DNA of 64,000 nucleotides from Hahella sp. HNIBRBA332 (GTDB lineage Bacteria; Pseudomonadota; Gammaproteobacteria; Pseudomonadales; Oleiphilaceae): NCBI RefSeq assembly GCF_030719035.1, contig NZ_CP132203.1, forward strand, positions 3,862,501 through 3,926,500, given 5' to 3'. The notes beneath the pieces were generated by a model, which was given only the letters and a program-made list of their open reading frames with translations, was not told the DNA's origin and did no database searches. Positions 1 to 14,793 of this stretch are shown here, piece after piece (positions within the stretch are counted from its first letter, which is position 1; every line of letters begins with the position of its first letter). The position numbers were made by a program, and so were the translations under genes.

Positions 1-950
<950 letters not shown>

Positions 951-1079
951 TCAATTTCTCCTGTAACAGTTGGTAATGTTTCGGAATCAATAATTATTGT
1001 GGTTATTGCAGTCGCCGGTAGCGCCTCATATGCAACCATTACGGCCACTTAATTCAGCGTCACGACAACCCCCCCTTCC

Positions 1080-1955
<876 letters not shown>

Positions 1956-1990
1956 CTAACGCCCGGGGTTGCATTGGGCCATAAAAATGA

Positions 1991-2018
1991 AAAGGCCGCT
2001 ATTTTAGCAAAAGCGGCC
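1991..2018 (-). terminator. Terminator-like hairpin between pyrG and kdsA
   Basis: On the minus strand a 7-bp perfect stem (GGCCGCT with AGCGGCC, arms at 2012-2018 and 1994-2000) with an 11-nt loop is followed by TTTTCATTTTT. It lies about 50 bp past the pyrG stop codon. It could end part of the pyrG transcript, which would mean kdsA-eno also have their own promoter in the remaining gap. The U-tract is interrupted, so partial termination is more likely than complete. Confidence 0.6.
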
Positions 2019-2068
2019 CCTCAAATAACCCTCAACTTTTGTTCATGGAACAAAATGCATAAAAACGC

Positions 2069-3742
<1,674 letters not shown>

Positions 3743-3948
3743 TTATTCATCTCAAAGATGGGACGTCAGAATAGCAGAAACAGGGGGGTATCTCAATGAA
3801 TGATGCGACGAATTCCCCGGATTGACAACAGCGCCTCTAGCCGCCTCGACCAGCGAAAAATCTCGTTATGGATAGGCGTTCGGGCTGTTTCCGGCCAAAT
3901 GACTATACTTCAACTATGGCTGGCTCGAATTCAAACGATCAATCTGCG

Positions 3949-4866
3949 ATGGCGGACTTTACTGCGGCGTCACAAATCTCTGGCTTCATATTGAAAACAG
4001 TTGGAGCGCTTCTATTGCTGACACAATCTCTCCTTGTCGGCGCACTAGAAGTAACCAAGGTGAGATATCCTGTTCCGGAGTCCGAAATGGACCTTCGGTA
4101 TGAATATCCGAGGCAGCTGCTGAAGCTGGCTTTGGAGGAAACTCTCAGCTCTCATGGCGCCTATGAGATGGAAGACGCAAAAATCAGGGCCTCCCAAACC
4201 CGCAACGAGATATTCCTGCGTCAGGGATTCAACATTGACATCATTTGGAGACCAGAGAACGGCTCACTGGATGAAAACTTCCTCCCTATTCGCATCCCCA
4301 TACTAAAGGGCGCGCTGGGATATCGCGTATTTCTGATTCGTCAATCCGATCAAGGCCGCTTTCACGCCATTAAGACCCTAAATGAGCTAAAAACTCTGAC
4401 CGCCGGCTTTGGTCACGACTGGCCCGACGTTCATGTACTCAAGGCGAACAACATCCCGCTTGAACTCTCCTCGGATTACGAGACGCTATTTAAGATGCTC
4501 ATTACCGAAAGGTTCGACTATTTTCCCCGGGGTATAAATGAAGCCTGGGATGAATACGAGCAGCGTTATCCGTTTCTTCCCGAACTCAAAGTGGAAGACT
4601 CCATTCTTATGTATTACCCCCTCCCCGTTTACTTCGTCGTAAACAAGTCAAACACCAAGCTCGCCCAGCGCGTGGAAATCGGCCTGCAGAAGGCTATTGC
4701 AAATGGCGGCTTTGACCAACTTTTCTTTTCGCATCATCAAAGCATGCTTGAAAGAGCCAATCTTAGCGGAAGAAAACTGTTCGTTCTGGAAAATCCATAT
4801 CTGCCAGAATCTACGCCGAAAGGGAGCCAATATTGGCTAAAAGCGGACTTCCATCAAGCACAGTAG
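3949..4866 (+). CDS. Periplasmic solute-binding-protein-like, unknown ligand
   Basis: A predicted exported protein of about 305 residues resembling the bacterial family 3 (amino-acid type) solute-binding fold. A hydrophobic stretch, FILKTVGALLLLTQSLLVGA, near the start looks like a signal peptide, followed by a mature region beginning EVTKVRYP. The pattern of an early ligand-lobe region, a central FDYFPRGINEAWDEY segment and a late YFVVNKSN segment is typical of orphan family-3-like receptors in marine gammaproteobacteria. No transporter genes lie beside it. The frame is open from an ATG at 3868, with further ATGs at 3916 and 3949. None has a clear ribosome site; 3949 is chosen because it gives the most normal signal peptide. 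It ends 2 bp from the converging tilS gene and breaks the conserved tilS-pyrG neighbourhood. The family is likely; the function is not known. Confidence 0.72.
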   Translation: MADFTAASQISGFILKTVGALLLLTQSLLVGALEVTKVRYPVPESEMDLRYEYPRQLLKLALEETLSSHGAYEMEDAKIRASQTRNEIFLRQGFNIDIIWRPENGSLDENFLPIRIPILKGALGYRVFLIRQSDQGRFHAIKTLNELKTLTAGFGHDWPDVHVLKANNIPLELSSDYETLFKMLITERFDYFPRGINEAWDEYEQRYPFLPELKVEDSILMYYPLPVYFVVNKSNTKLAQRVEIGLQKAIANGGFDQLFFSHHQSMLERANLSGRKLFVLENPYLPESTPKGSQYWLKADFHQAQ

Positions 4867-4868
4867 AA

Positions 4869-6212
4869 TTACGAGCGAGTGAATGGATAGAACGTTGGCA
4901 GCCACGCATTGTCGGAGGCGGCGTATTGCTCGGCCACGCCATAGCTCCCCACTGCAACCAGCTCGTTATTGAAATAAATCAAAGGGATACTGTCTCGCCG
5001 CCACGGAGGAATTCCCCGCTCCTGCAGCCATTTTTTTAAAGTACAGGAACCACCGCGCCCTTTGGGCCGAAAACGTTCTCCACCATGGCGAAACCGAACA
5101 ATCACGGTTTCATCGACTGCAGGTTGGCGCAGCCCCGCATTAGCGGGCTCAGCAACCAGCCTGCCCACCGGGGTCAACAATACCTCCGCCAGAGGCCAGA
5201 CCACTTCGTAGCCCGATGGAGGCGTAACAATCGTCTCCGTGATAAATAGCCTCCCATCGTGCCGACGCAAAACGCTTTCACCTAATGGATAGCATGGTTG
5301 GTGGGAGCCTTCCGCATGAAGCATCTGCGCAAGAATCTCGACCAGATCGCTTTCCGACGGCGCTAACCCGGCGGCTTGCAACCAGTATCGCAACGCATTC
5401 TTCCTGCGATGAGGCGACAAGCCTGATAGTACAGCAAGCTCCAGCTCGTCCGCACTTACTGTCTCGCCCTGTAAATCTATCTCCGCCAACTCATCCAACA
5501 GGCTGGAGGCTTCCGACATACGCCGGCCAGTCTCGGCAATCATCGCCACAGCGTTGCGCCATCGCACACTCATTGGCCGAAGTATTTCGTTACGAAGAAA
5601 ATTTCTGTCAAACAAGGCGTCGGCGTTACTTTCATCTTCCACCCAGGTCAATCCCCAGCGTTGCGCAAGCGCTTCCAGCTCCAAGCGGGTAAAGTTCAGC
5701 AAAGGTCGTCTCAGCATTCCTTTTCCCAATGTGCGCTGACAGGGAATGCCGGCGAGCCCTTTCACGCCATGCCCTTTGAGCAGCCGAAACAGGATAGTTT
5801 CGGCCTGATCATTTTGATGATGGCCTTGCAGCAACACCGCACCCGCATGCTCACTCAGGTAGCGCTCGAATACGCGATAACGGGCCTCACGGGCAGCCGC
5901 CTCAAGACTATCGCCATTCGCCGCCACGTTCACGGGATGCGCAAGGCATGTTATGTCCAGACTCTGGCATTCCTTCTGACAATGCTCCATCCAGATGTCT
6001 GCATTCGGACTGAGTCCATGATGCACATGTATTGCTTCCATGTGCGCCCCTGCAGGCCAAACGCGCCGCGCAGCATGCAACAACACGCTGGAATCCAGGC
6101 CACCGCTATAGGCGATATACAATCGGGAAAAGTCAGGCAGGCCGCGAAGGGCCGAGAGAAGACGCCGCTCGATACCAGCGGCGTCACGGGGGGTCTTAGA
6201 GGAAGCGCTCAT
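4869..6212 (-). CDS. tilS: tRNA(Ile)-lysidine synthetase
   Basis: TilS attaches lysine to the wobble C34 of the CAU-anticodon isoleucine tRNA, changing both its charging and its codon recognition to AUA; it is essential. The 447-residue product has the PP-loop ATP pyrophosphatase motif SGGLDSS at about residues 36-42. This is followed by the HHGLSPNAD region, the [10 protein letters not shown] motif and the C-terminal substrate-binding domain ([16 protein letters not shown] then [13 protein letters not shown]). Length and layout match E. coli TilS. The start codon lies within the last 17 bp of accA, so the two are translationally coupled. The 3-prime end converges with the solute-binding gene with almost no spacer. 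Confidence 0.96.
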   Translation of the reverse strand: MSASSKTPRDAAGIERRLLSALRGLPDFSRLYIAYSGGLDSSVLLHAARRVWPAGAHMEAIHVHHGLSPNADIWMEHCQKECQSLDITCLAHPVNVAANGDSLEAAAREARYRVFERYLSEHAGAVLLQGHHQNDQAETILFRLLKGHGVKGLAGIPCQRTLGKGMLRRPLLNFTRLELEALAQRWGLTWVEDESNADALFDRNFLRNEILRPMSVRWRNAVAMIAETGRRMSEASSLLDELAEIDLQGETVSADELELAVLSGLSPHRRKNALRYWLQAAGLAPSESDLVEILAQMLHAEGSHQPCYPLGESVLRRHDGRLFITETIVTPPSGYEVVWPLAEVLLTPVGRLVAEPANAGLRQPAVDETVIVRFRHGGERFRPKGRGGSCTLKKWLQERGIPPWRRDSIPLIYFNNELVAVGSYGVAEQYAASDNAWLPTFYPFTRS

Positions 6213-7149
6213 AGGACGTCAGGCGCTTATACCGCTCTGCGACCAGCTCCTCGGTATCCATTTCCAGCAACTGGCTTAGAGAATCTTTTAGAGCCGCCTT
6301 GATATGACCGGCCATCAGCTCTGGGTTACGATGCGCGCCGCCCAGAGGCTCATCCAATACCTTATCCGCAAAGCCCAGCTCGGCAAGACGCTTGGCCGTA
6401 ATGCCCATCGCTTCCGCAGCGTTGGCGGCGTACTCAGCGTTTTTCCACAAAATGGAGGCGCAGCCTTCTGGAGAGATAACGGAATAAGTGGAATATTGCA
6501 GCATGATCAAGCGATCGCAAACGCCAACCGCCAAAGCGCCGCCGGAACCGCCTTCACCGATGACCGTTGAGATTATCGGCGTCTTCAAGCGGGACATGAC
6601 CGCCAGGTTAAATGCAATCGCCTCGCTTTGACCACGCTCTTCCGCGCCAATGCCCGGATATGCGCCGGGGGTATCGATAAAGGTAAGTATCGGCATTTTG
6701 AAGCGTTCGGCCATTTCCATCAGGCGTAGCGCCTTGCGGTACCCCTCAGGACGCGGCATGCCGAAGTTACGCTTTACTTTCTCTTTGATTTCGCGACCTT
6801 TCTGATGCCCGATAATCATAACAGGCTCGTCATCCAGCCTGGCGATGCCGCCAACGATAGCCAGATCGTCAGCGTACTTACGATCGCCGTGCAATTCGTC
6901 GAAATCTTCAAAAATCATCCGCACATAGTCCAGCGTATAAGGACGCTTGGGATGACGGGACAGGCGGGAAATATCCCAAGAGGACAGATCCGCAAAAATA
7001 TTTTCCGTGAGCGACACGCTCTTGGATTTCAGACGGTTGATCTCGTCAGTGATGTTCAATTCACTGTCGTTACCAACCAGACGCAACTCCTCTATCTTTT
7101 CCTCCAGCTCGGCGATCGGCTGTTCGAAGTCGAGATAGTAAGGGTTCAT
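6196..7149 (-). CDS. accA: Acetyl-CoA carboxylase, carboxyltransferase alpha subunit
   Basis: Carries out, with AccD, the transfer of carboxyl from biotin to acetyl-CoA, the first committed step of fatty acid synthesis. The 317-residue protein contains the AccA signature segments FLDFEQP-like start, [48 protein letters not shown] and [11 protein letters not shown], in the usual order. The frame is open to an ATG at 7170, but [16 protein letters not shown] from 7149 aligns with the family start. Both candidate starts have only weak ribosome sites, so the longer form cannot be excluded. The last 17 bp overlap tilS; dnaE lies about 100 bp upstream in the same direction. Confidence 0.97.
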   Translation of the reverse strand: MNPYYLDFEQPIAELEEKIEELRLVGNDSELNITDEINRLKSKSVSLTENIFADLSSWDISRLSRHPKRPYTLDYVRMIFEDFDELHGDRKYADDLAIVGGIARLDDEPVMIIGHQKGREIKEKVKRNFGMPRPEGYRKALRLMEMAERFKMPILTFIDTPGAYPGIGAEERGQSEAIAFNLAVMSRLKTPIISTVIGEGGSGGALAVGVCDRLIMLQYSTYSVISPEGCASILWKNAEYAANAAEAMGITAKRLAELGFADKVLDEPLGGAHRNPELMAGHIKAALKDSLSQLLEMDTEELVAERYKRLTSYERFL

Positions 7150-7251
7150 CTGCTTTTCATGCTTACTCATAGTTTTTCTTGCTCGGCTATGTCTCTTGAG
7201 CTTGAGCTGGCGCGCATGTCACTCCATGCTTTGCCGGATACAAGCGAGGGA

Positions 7252-10200
7252 TCAACTGTAGCGCAGTTGCACCCGCTCCTTGCCCAACAAATATCGCAGC
7301 CCCTGAATCAATTCATCGCTTGGATTAACCCGCCAATCTTCGGCCAGACGCAGTCTGGTGCGGGCGGTTTCCGTTTCATAATTGATCAAAACCGGGCAGC
7401 CCTCGGCGCGATGTTCTCCCAAAACGCCGCCCAGTTCGTCAATAAAGCCGTTATTAAAGTCTTTTTCGTGTACAAAGAGAATAAGCTCTTTGGCGAACTT
7501 CAATCGTGCTTGACCGATGTCCGAAGTCATTTTCGCCCGGACAGAAAGCCCACCAGAGTAGTCGTCTTCGCCAACGACGCCCTCCACGACCAGAATGCGA
7601 TCGTTGTGCAGCATTTCTTTGGCTTGCTCGTAGGCGTCGGAGAAAAAAGTCACTTCAATACGGCCGCTACGATCATCTAACGTAGCAAAACCTATGTATC
7701 CGCCACGTTTACTCTTCATCGTGCGCACCGCCACTACCAGGCCCGCGACATTTTGCGGACTCTTGCCGGGACGCAATTCCGAAATGGGCGTACGCACGAA
7801 GCGGCGCACTTCCTGCTCGTATTCATCAAACGGGTGACCCGTCAGATAAAGGCCCAGAGTCTCCTTCTCTAATTTCAGGCGTTCCTTATCGCTCCACTCC
7901 TGCATGCCTTCCGTCGCGCTGTAGGGGTTCGGATCGGTTTCCGGCACCACCTCACCGAACAAGTCCAGCATACCGGCGTCTTCATTACGGGAGTGTTGAT
8001 CCGCCCGACGCACGGCCTCATTGATAGACGCCATCATACGGGCGCGGTTCGGCCCCAGTTTATCCATGGCGCCGGAGCGGACCAGCGCTTCCAGAGCGCG
8101 CTTGTTGACCCGGCGCAAATCCACCCGCTGACAGAAATCGAACAGATCGCGAAAGGGACCGCCTTCTTCGCGGGCGTCTAAAATACTTTGCACAGGGCCT
8201 TCACCCAGCCCTTTTACGGCGCCCAGACCGTAGACAATGCGATTCTTATCGTCGACGGTGAAGGTATAACTGCTGTTGTTGACGTCCGGCAACACCAAGT
8301 CCAGCTTCATCCGCCGACACTCTTCCACCAGCGTCACCACTTTATCGGTGTTCTGCATATCCGCGGTAAGCACCGCCGCCATGAACGGCGCAGGATAGTG
8401 GCACTTCAGCCAGGCAGTCTGGTAAGACACCAAGGCGTAAGCAGCGGAGTGCGACTTGTTGAAACCGTAACCCGCAAACTTCTCCACCAGGTCAAAGATC
8501 TTTTCCGCCAGATCCTGATCAATACCCTGGTTGATGCTTCCTTCAACGAAGATCGCCTTTTGCTTGGCCATTTCCTCAGGTTTCTTTTTACCCATGGCTC
8601 GACGCAGCAAGTCCGCGCCGCCAAGGGTGTAACCCGCCATTACCTGGGCGATCTGCATTACCTGTTCCTGATACAGGATGATGCCGTAGGTGGGCTGCAG
8701 GACGGGTTTCAAAGACTCCAGCTGATAATCCGGATGCGGGTAGGCCAACTCGGCGCGCCCATGCTTACGGTTGATAAAGTCGTCAACCATGCCCGATTGC
8801 AGCGGCCCCGGACGGAACAGGGCCACAAGAGCGATGATATCTTCAAAGCAGTCCGGCATCAGACGTCGGATAAGTTCTTTCATTCCGCGGGATTCAAGCT
8901 GGAACACCGCAGTGGTTTCACCATGCTTGAGCAGATTGAAAGTTGGCGCGTCATCCAATGGGATAAAGTTGATATCCAGCGGTGGTTCGCCTTTTTCCGC
9001 CTGCTGACGGTTAATGATGTCCACCGCCCAGTCGACGATGGTCAACGTACGCAGCCCCAGGAAGTCGAACTTGACCAGCCCCGCCTGTTCTACGTCGTCC
9101 TTATCGAACTGCGTCACCAGCCCCGAGCCGGTTTCATCACAGTACAAGGGCGCAAAGTCCGTCAATTTGGTGGGCGCGATCACCACACCACCGGCGTGCT
9201 TACCGACGTTACGGGTAACCCCCTCCAGCTTGCGCGCCATCTCCCAGATTTCCGCCGCTTCTTCATCCGTGGTCAGATATTCTCGCAGCGGCTCTTCTTG
9301 TTCATACGCTTTGGCCAGAGTCATGCCCACTTCAAAGGGGATCAGCTTGGACAGGCGATCACCCATGGAATACGGCCGCCCCTGCACCCGCGCTACGTCC
9401 CGCACTACCGCCTTCGCCGCCATGGTTCCGAAGGTGATGATCTGGGACACTGCATTACGCCCATAGGCTTCGGCCACGTAGGCGATAACGCGGTCGCGGC
9501 CTTCCATACAGAAGTCGACGTCAAAGTCCGGCATCGATACCCGTTCCGGGTTTAGGAATCGCTCGAACAGCAAGTCGTAGGCGAGAGGATCCAGGTCTGT
9601 GATTTTTAACGCATAGGCCACCAGAGAGCCGGCGCCGGAGCCCCGTCCCGGGCCCACCGGCACGCCGTTGTTCTTGGCCCATTTAATGAAGTCCATAACG
9701 ATGAGGAAGTAGCCGGGGAACCCCATCTGGGTGATGATGTCCAGCTCAAACTTAAGCCGGTCATAATAGCTTCGCCGTTTATTGTCGTATTCTGGGTCAT
9801 CACGCTTAAACAGCGTGGCCAGCCGCTCCTCCAGCCCCTCTTCTGAGACTTTGATGAAAAATTCATCAATGGTCATTCCTTCTGGAATGGGGTAGTTAGG
9901 CAGGAAGTATTTACCCAGACGCAGACTGACGTTGCAGCGCTTGGCGATCTCCACGGTATTCTCAATCGCTTCGGGAATATCCGAAAACAGCTCGCGCATT
10001 TCGTCAGCCGACTTCAGGTACTGCTCTTCGCTGAAGCGGCGCTCCCGACGTGGGTCGTCCAAAGTGCGACTTTCATGGATACACACCCTTGCCTCATGGG
10101 CTTCAAAGTCGTCACGCTCAAGGAAATGCACATCGTTGGTGGCGACAACCGGACAGCCGGTTTCCATCGCCAATTCGACAGAGGCGTGCACGCACTCTTC

Positions 10201-10728
10201 ATCATTGATCCGCCCCGTGCGTTGCAGCTCCAGATAATACGCATCCGGGAACATTTCCATCCAAAAGGCCAGCCGCTCGCGCGCCAGCTCCAGCTTACCC
10301 GCCAGCAACGCCTGACCGACATCGCCATATTTGGCGCCGGACATCGCCAACATGCCTTCCGCCTGAGCGGCGATCCAGTCTTTTCTCAAAATGGCTTTAC
10401 CGTGGGACTGCCCCTCAGTAAAGCCGCGGGATATGAGCTCCGTCAGGTTGCGGTAGCCGGTCTCATTGCGGGCGTATAAAGTGAGTCGAAACGGGGCCAG
10501 AGGATCATCCAGGTTTTCCACCCAGACATCGGCGCCGACCACCGGTTTCACGCCTGCGCCCGCCGCCGCTTTGTAGTATTTGACCAGACAGCACATGTTG
10601 GACTGATCGGTCACCGCCACCGCAGGCATCCCCATATCGGCCAGTTTTTTGACCAAAGGTTTGACCTTTACCAGTCCGTCAACCAGAGAAAATTCTGTAT
10701 GAATGCGTAAATGAATAAAATCGCCCAT
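7252..10728 (-). CDS. dnaE: DNA polymerase III alpha subunit
   Basis: The replicative polymerase core. The 1158-residue product begins [19 protein letters not shown], the amino-terminal PHP domain start. It carries the polymerase active-site motif [13 protein letters not shown] near residue 400, where the two catalytic aspartates lie, then [24 protein letters not shown] and the finger and thumb segments. A helix-hairpin-helix region and an OB-fold domain ([20 protein letters not shown]) lie near the carboxy end. The frame extends upstream to 10788, but the ATG at 10728 has an AAAGG site at good spacing and matches the E. coli start. Length agrees with E. coli DnaE (1160). Confidence 0.98.
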   Translation of the reverse strand: MGDFIHLRIHTEFSLVDGLVKVKPLVKKLADMGMPAVAVTDQSNMCCLVKYYKAAAGAGVKPVVGADVWVENLDDPLAPFRLTLYARNETGYRNLTELISRGFTEGQSHGKAILRKDWIAAQAEGMLAMSGAKYGDVGQALLAGKLELARERLAFWMEMFPDAYYLELQRTGRINDEECVHASVELAMETGCPVVATNDVHFLERDDFEAHEARVCIHESRTLDDPRRERRFSEEQYLKSADEMRELFSDIPEAIENTVEIAKRCNVSLRLGKYFLPNYPIPEGMTIDEFFIKVSEEGLEERLATLFKRDDPEYDNKRRSYYDRLKFELDIITQMGFPGYFLIVMDFIKWAKNNGVPVGPGRGSGAGSLVAYALKITDLDPLAYDLLFERFLNPERVSMPDFDVDFCMEGRDRVIAYVAEAYGRNAVSQIITFGTMAAKAVVRDVARVQGRPYSMGDRLSKLIPFEVGMTLAKAYEQEEPLREYLTTDEEAAEIWEMARKLEGVTRNVGKHAGGVVIAPTKLTDFAPLYCDETGSGLVTQFDKDDVEQAGLVKFDFLGLRTLTIVDWAVDIINRQQAEKGEPPLDINFIPLDDAPTFNLLKHGETTAVFQLESRGMKELIRRLMPDCFEDIIALVALFRPGPLQSGMVDDFINRKHGRAELAYPHPDYQLESLKPVLQPTYGIILYQEQVMQIAQVMAGYTLGGADLLRRAMGKKKPEEMAKQKAIFVEGSINQGIDQDLAEKIFDLVEKFAGYGFNKSHSAAYALVSYQTAWLKCHYPAPFMAAVLTADMQNTDKVVTLVEECRRMKLDLVLPDVNNSSYTFTVDDKNRIVYGLGAVKGLGEGPVQSILDAREEGGPFRDLFDFCQRVDLRRVNKRALEALVRSGAMDKLGPNRARMMASINEAVRRADQHSRNEDAGMLDLFGEVVPETDPNPYSATEGMQEWSDKERLKLEKETLGLYLTGHPFDEYEQEVRRFVRTPISELRPGKSPQNVAGLVVAVRTMKSKRGGYIGFATLDDRSGRIEVTFFSDAYEQAKEMLHNDRILVVEGVVGEDDYSGGLSVRAKMTSDIGQARLKFAKELILFVHEKDFNNGFIDELGGVLGEHRAEGCPVLINYETETARTRLRLAEDWRVNPSDELIQGLRYLLGKERVQLRYS

Positions 10729-10837
10729 CGGGCCTTTATCTCCAGTTTCTTCGTGCAACACGGCTCTCAGATCCGCGCCAGCCAACAATTCTCAATAAAA
10801 TCACAAATTCTTAAATATAGACGCCAATTGGCGGCGA

Positions 10838-11365
10838 TTATTGCGGAATAACCGACAAAATCGCACTTTTCGTCTGCGCGCCGATCATCTCGCGCTGCAC
10901 CTTGCCGTCATGAATCAACAGCGTGGTCGGCAACACCTTAGGAATTTCCACTTTCCAATGACGGGTCGGATCGCCTTGCAATACAGGGAAGTTAATGCCC
11001 ATTTTGTCGATGGTTTTGGTCAGCGCTTCCCCTTTGTGGCCATCATAGTCCACCCCCAGGACAATGACGCCGGGATGCCTATTTAGCTCATTCAACTCAG
11101 GAATTTCAACCTTGCAGGGCCCGCACCACTCCGCCCAGAAATTCAGGATGATCCACTGCCCGCCTAAGTGATCCAGGTTAATTTCTCCGCCATTCGCCAG
11201 CTTCACCACCTTCTCCAGCGGCGCATCGCCTTTATCTTCCGAACAGCCCGCCAGCAAAGCGAACAGGGTCCCTGCAATCAGTGCTTTGAATGCGGACCAA
11301 CGGATAATCGACACACCACTTGCAATGACTTGAAACAGGCCGTGGGCAGTTTGACGAGCGATCAA
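10838..11365 (-). CDS. TlpA-like thioredoxin-fold lipoprotein
   Basis: A 175-residue predicted envelope lipoprotein. An amino-terminal hydrophobic segment ends in the lipobox LLAGC (Cys41), followed by a TlpA/ResA-type thioredoxin domain with the redox motif WCGPC (Cys81 and Cys84) and a late cis-proline region KVLPTTLLI. Such proteins reduce or isomerise disulfides or help cytochrome c maturation in the periplasm; the partner is unknown here. The start codon is TTG at 11365, supported by a GGAG ribosome site 9 bp upstream; this leaves a long amino-terminal region of about 25 residues before the hydrophobic core. It is divergent from arsC with a 150-bp shared promoter region and lies 109 bp upstream of dnaE. 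Confidence 0.88.
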   Translation of the reverse strand: MIARQTAHGLFQVIASGVSIIRWSAFKALIAGTLFALLAGCSEDKGDAPLEKVVKLANGGEINLDHLGGQWIILNFWAEWCGPCKVEIPELNELNRHPGVIVLGVDYDGHKGEALTKTIDKMGINFPVLQGDPTRHWKVEIPKVLPTTLLIHDGKVQREMIGAQTKSAILSVIPQ

Positions 11366-11515
11366 AATGTTTCTCCAGGTAATACGCTGACCGGCATTCT
11401 ACACGAAAAAAGCGGGCGAAATGGGAGTCTGGCCTTTCCGTCATTGAAAGTGTTAGAAATGCGATCCGCAGATGCTTAAACTTGCCCCCTTTACTGCAAT
11501 AACAGGAAACAGACG

Positions 11516-11872
11516 ATGAGTAAAAGCACCCTCACTATCTGGCACAACCCACGCTGCTCCAAATCCCGGCAGACACTGCAAATTATCGAAGACAGCGGCG
11601 CGGCCCCTACCATAGTGAAGTACCTGGAAACGCCTCCCAATGCTGAAGAGCTGAAAGCAGCCCTGGCCAAGCTCGGCATTTCCGCCAGAGACCTGTTGCG
11701 TAAAGGCGAAGATGAATACAAAACCCTCAATTTGGCCAACGCCGACCTGAGCGAAGACGCCTTGATCGATGCGATGGTCGCTCATCCCAAATTGATCGAA
11801 CGCCCGGTTGTCATCAAAGGCGACCGCGCAGTGCTGGGCCGCCCGCCGGAAAACGTCAACGAGCTGCTGTAA
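11516..11872 (+). CDS. arsC: ArsC-family arsenate reductase (glutaredoxin type)
   Basis: A 118-residue thioredoxin-fold protein of the glutaredoxin-coupled arsenate reductase family. The family catalytic Cys lies in WHNPRCSKSRQTL (about residue 14), and the arsenate-contacting arginine in the ERPVVIKGDRAVLGRPPE segment. The short 118-residue form is the YffB/ArsC-like class widespread in housekeeping settings, so a role in arsenate detoxification is plausible but not shown, as no arsB or arsR lies nearby. A good AGGAA ribosome site precedes the ATG. It is the first gene of a tight three-gene operon with the quinone reductase (29 bp downstream) and the DUF2069 membrane protein. Confidence 0.93.
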   Translation: MSKSTLTIWHNPRCSKSRQTLQIIEDSGAAPTIVKYLETPPNAEELKAALAKLGISARDLLRKGEDEYKTLNLANADLSEDALIDAMVAHPKLIERPVVIKGDRAVLGRPPENVNELL

Positions 11873-11889
11873 TTTCTCCATCTATATAA

Positions 11890-12522
<633 letters not shown>

Positions 12523-12550
12523 GCCCTATCGCGAAAACTGGAGATTAACG

Positions 12551-12919
12551 TTGTCCCTATCGCAAAAAGTTAAAATCGCCCGCTCCTCGGTAACAGCGAG
12601 CTATCTGATCCTGACCCTTTTAGTGCTGTTCAGCACCTGGCAGAGCATTTCCCAAAATACCGAAACCGCATGGCTGCTGATTATCAGCGTGAAATGTCTG
12701 CCGCTGCTGGCGTTTTTCCCGGCCGTATATCTGGGCCACGTACGCGGCCTGATCTGGTTATGCTTTGTGCTCTGCCTATACTTTATAAGGGCCGTCGGCG
12801 ATTACGCAGCGGGACAGAATTTAATGATCAGTGGCGCTCTCGCCGTAATGAGCGTTATCCTGTTCAGTACAATACTGTGCTTTATTAAATGGAACGCACA
12901 AGCGCGCCGCGCCGCCTGA
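12551..12919 (+). CDS. DUF2069 family membrane protein
   Basis: A 122-residue inner-membrane protein with four predicted hydrophobic segments (about residues 15-30, 40-58, 63-80 and 91-110) and a basic tail. Its sequence and its place behind arsC and wrbA match the DUF2069 family, whose role is unknown. The preferred start is the TTG at 12551, with a GGAG ribosome site 7 bp upstream; the frame is open further back into wrbA but that portion is not DUF2069-like. Gap to wrbA is 28 bp, so it is surely co-transcribed. Confidence 0.8.
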   Translation: MSLSQKVKIARSSVTASYLILTLLVLFSTWQSISQNTETAWLLIISVKCLPLLAFFPAVYLGHVRGLIWLCFVLCLYFIRAVGDYAAGQNLMISGALAVMSVILFSTILCFIKWNAQARRAA

Positions 12920-13008
12920 ATCAGGCGTCCAGGCCGCATTGACAGCGATGTCGGCGGCTTGGGGCGGGCAAATCACTTTTTCGAATTAGACAACAGTAAA
13001 ATAAGTCA

Positions 13009-14793
13009 ATGAGTATCGCCGCCTCCGCACAACCCCAATGGCTGACCACCGTCGATATTATCAAGCGTCTGGTGCGTCTGAAACGGATCACTCAGGAAGA
13101 AGGAGAAAAGTTCCTGAGTTCTCCCCGCAGTAAAAGCGAACTGGCCCTGCACCCTATCGAGCAGGTCGTCAATTCCGGCCTGATTGATCACAATTCCGGT
13201 AAAGCCTTTGACCTGGAAGAATTATCCTCCTGGCTGGCGAAGGAAGCGGGGCAACCTTATTTCCATATCGACCCCTTGAAAATAGACGCCCGGGGCGTGG
13301 CCTCCCTGATGTCCTTCGCCTATGCCCAGCGTCATCGCATCCTGGGCGTGGAAATACACAAGGATCACGTGGTGATCGCCAGCGCCGAGCCCTTTGTCAC
13401 CGGCTGGGAAGACAACCTGCGCCATGTGGTCCGTAAGGACATCAAACGGGTAGTGGCCAACCCTGCGGACATCCGTCGTTTCACGGTTGAGTTCTATCGA
13501 CTCGCCACCTCGGTGGATAAAGCGGTAGGCGGGCGCGGGGAAACCTCCGCCGCTATCGGCAATTTCGAGCAGCTGCTGGAACTGGGCAACGTCGCCAACC
13601 CGGACGCCAATGACCAACACATCGTTAATATCGTGGATTGGTTGTTGCAATACGCCTTCGACCAGCGCGCCAGCGATATTCACATTGAGCCGCGCCGCGA
13701 AATTGGTCAGGTGAGATTCCGTATCGACGGGGTGCTGCACAACGTTTATGAGCTGCCTATGCAGGTGTCCATGGCGGTGGTGAGCCGGCTGAAAATACTG
13801 GGTCGTCTAAACGTAGCGGAAAAGCGCAAACCTCAGGATGGCCGCATCAAGACCAAGAACCCGGACGGTTTGGAAATCGAGCTGCGACTTTCCACGCTGC
13901 CTACCGCCTTTGGTGAAAAGCTGGTCATGCGGGTATTTGACCCGGATGTATTGCTGCGTTCCTTCTCCGACCTGGGCTTCGGCCAGGACGACAGCCGTCG
14001 CTGGAACTCCATGACCAGCCAGCCCAACGGCATCATATTGGTGACGGGACCTACCGGATCAGGCAAAACCACCACGCTCTATTCCACGCTGAAAAGCCTG
14101 GCCACCTCAGAAGTCAATGTGTGTTCGATCGAGGATCCCATTGAGATGGTGGAACCGGCCTTCAACCAGATGCAAGTGCAGAGCGGGATCGGGGTTACTT
14201 TCGCCAGCGGCGTCAGAGCGTTGCTGCGACAAGACCCCGACATCATCATGGTGGGCGAGATCCGCGACCTGGAAACCGCCGAAATGGCGATCCAGGCGGC
14301 GCTGACCGGCCACTTGGTGCTTTCCACGCTGCATACCAACGACGCCCCCAGCGCCATCACGCGTCTGCTTGAGCTGGGCGTACCCGGCTACCTGGTGAAA
14401 GCCACGGTATTGGGCGTCATGGCGCAGCGTCTGGTGCGAGTGTTATGTCCTAACTGCAAAGAACCCACCACGATTGACGATAAGGACTGGCAGAATCTGA
14501 TCCAGCCCTGGAAAGCCTCCAAACCGGATCATGCCTGCGCTCCGGTAGGATGTCTGGAGTGTCGCAACACTGGCTATCGCGGACGAGCGGGCGTTTATGA
14601 AGTCATGCTGCTCAGCGAGAGTGTAAAAGAGTCCATCAATGAACAGTGCGACCTGGAGCGTATCCGCAAAGTGGCGGTGAAGGAAGGCATGCGCACGCTG
14701 CGCTTGAGTGGCGCGCAAAAAGTGGCCAATGGCATGACCACGATAGAAGAGGTATTAAGGGTGACGCCTTCATCGAGTCTGGCGATCATCTGA
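13009..14793 (+). CDS. GspE/PilB-type secretion or pilus assembly ATPase (orphan)
   Basis: A 594-residue hexameric ATPase of the type II secretion / type IV pilus family. The amino-terminal region (about 1-180) holds a GspE N1-like domain. It is followed by the linker YAFDQRASDIHIEPR and the RecA-like domain with Walker A GPTGSGKTT (347-355), Asp box EDPIEM, Walker B DPDIIMVGEIRD and His box ALTGHLVLSTLHTND. The zinc-binding tetracysteine CPNC (480-483) and CLEC (515-518) is present, typical of extension ATPases. All catalytic motifs look intact. No other pilus or secretion gene is near, so it must serve a machine encoded elsewhere or act alone. The 3-prime end overlaps the converging DUF3080 gene by 24 bp. 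Confidence 0.92.
   Translation: MSIAASAQPQWLTTVDIIKRLVRLKRITQEEGEKFLSSPRSKSELALHPIEQVVNSGLIDHNSGKAFDLEELSSWLAKEAGQPYFHIDPLKIDARGVASLMSFAYAQRHRILGVEIHKDHVVIASAEPFVTGWEDNLRHVVRKDIKRVVANPADIRRFTVEFYRLATSVDKAVGGRGETSAAIGNFEQLLELGNVANPDANDQHIVNIVDWLLQYAFDQRASDIHIEPRREIGQVRFRIDGVLHNVYELPMQVSMAVVSRLKILGRLNVAEKRKPQDGRIKTKNPDGLEIELRLSTLPTAFGEKLVMRVFDPDVLLRSFSDLGFGQDDSRRWNSMTSQPNGIILVTGPTGSGKTTTLYSTLKSLATSEVNVCSIEDPIEMVEPAFNQMQVQSGIGVTFASGVRALLRQDPDIIMVGEIRDLETAEMAIQAALTGHLVLSTLHTNDAPSAITRLLELGVPGYLVKATVLGVMAQRLVRVLCPNCKEPTTIDDKDWQNLIQPWKASKPDHACAPVGCLECRNTGYRGRAGVYEVMLLSESVKESINEQCDLERIRKVAVKEGMRTLRLSGAQKVANGMTTIEEVLRVTPSSSLAII

Noticed and set aside
8188..9555. A 455-codon open frame on the plus strand inside dnaE
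   Set aside because: It lies wholly within the conserved polymerase gene on the other strand, and its product resembles nothing known. It is a shadow frame.
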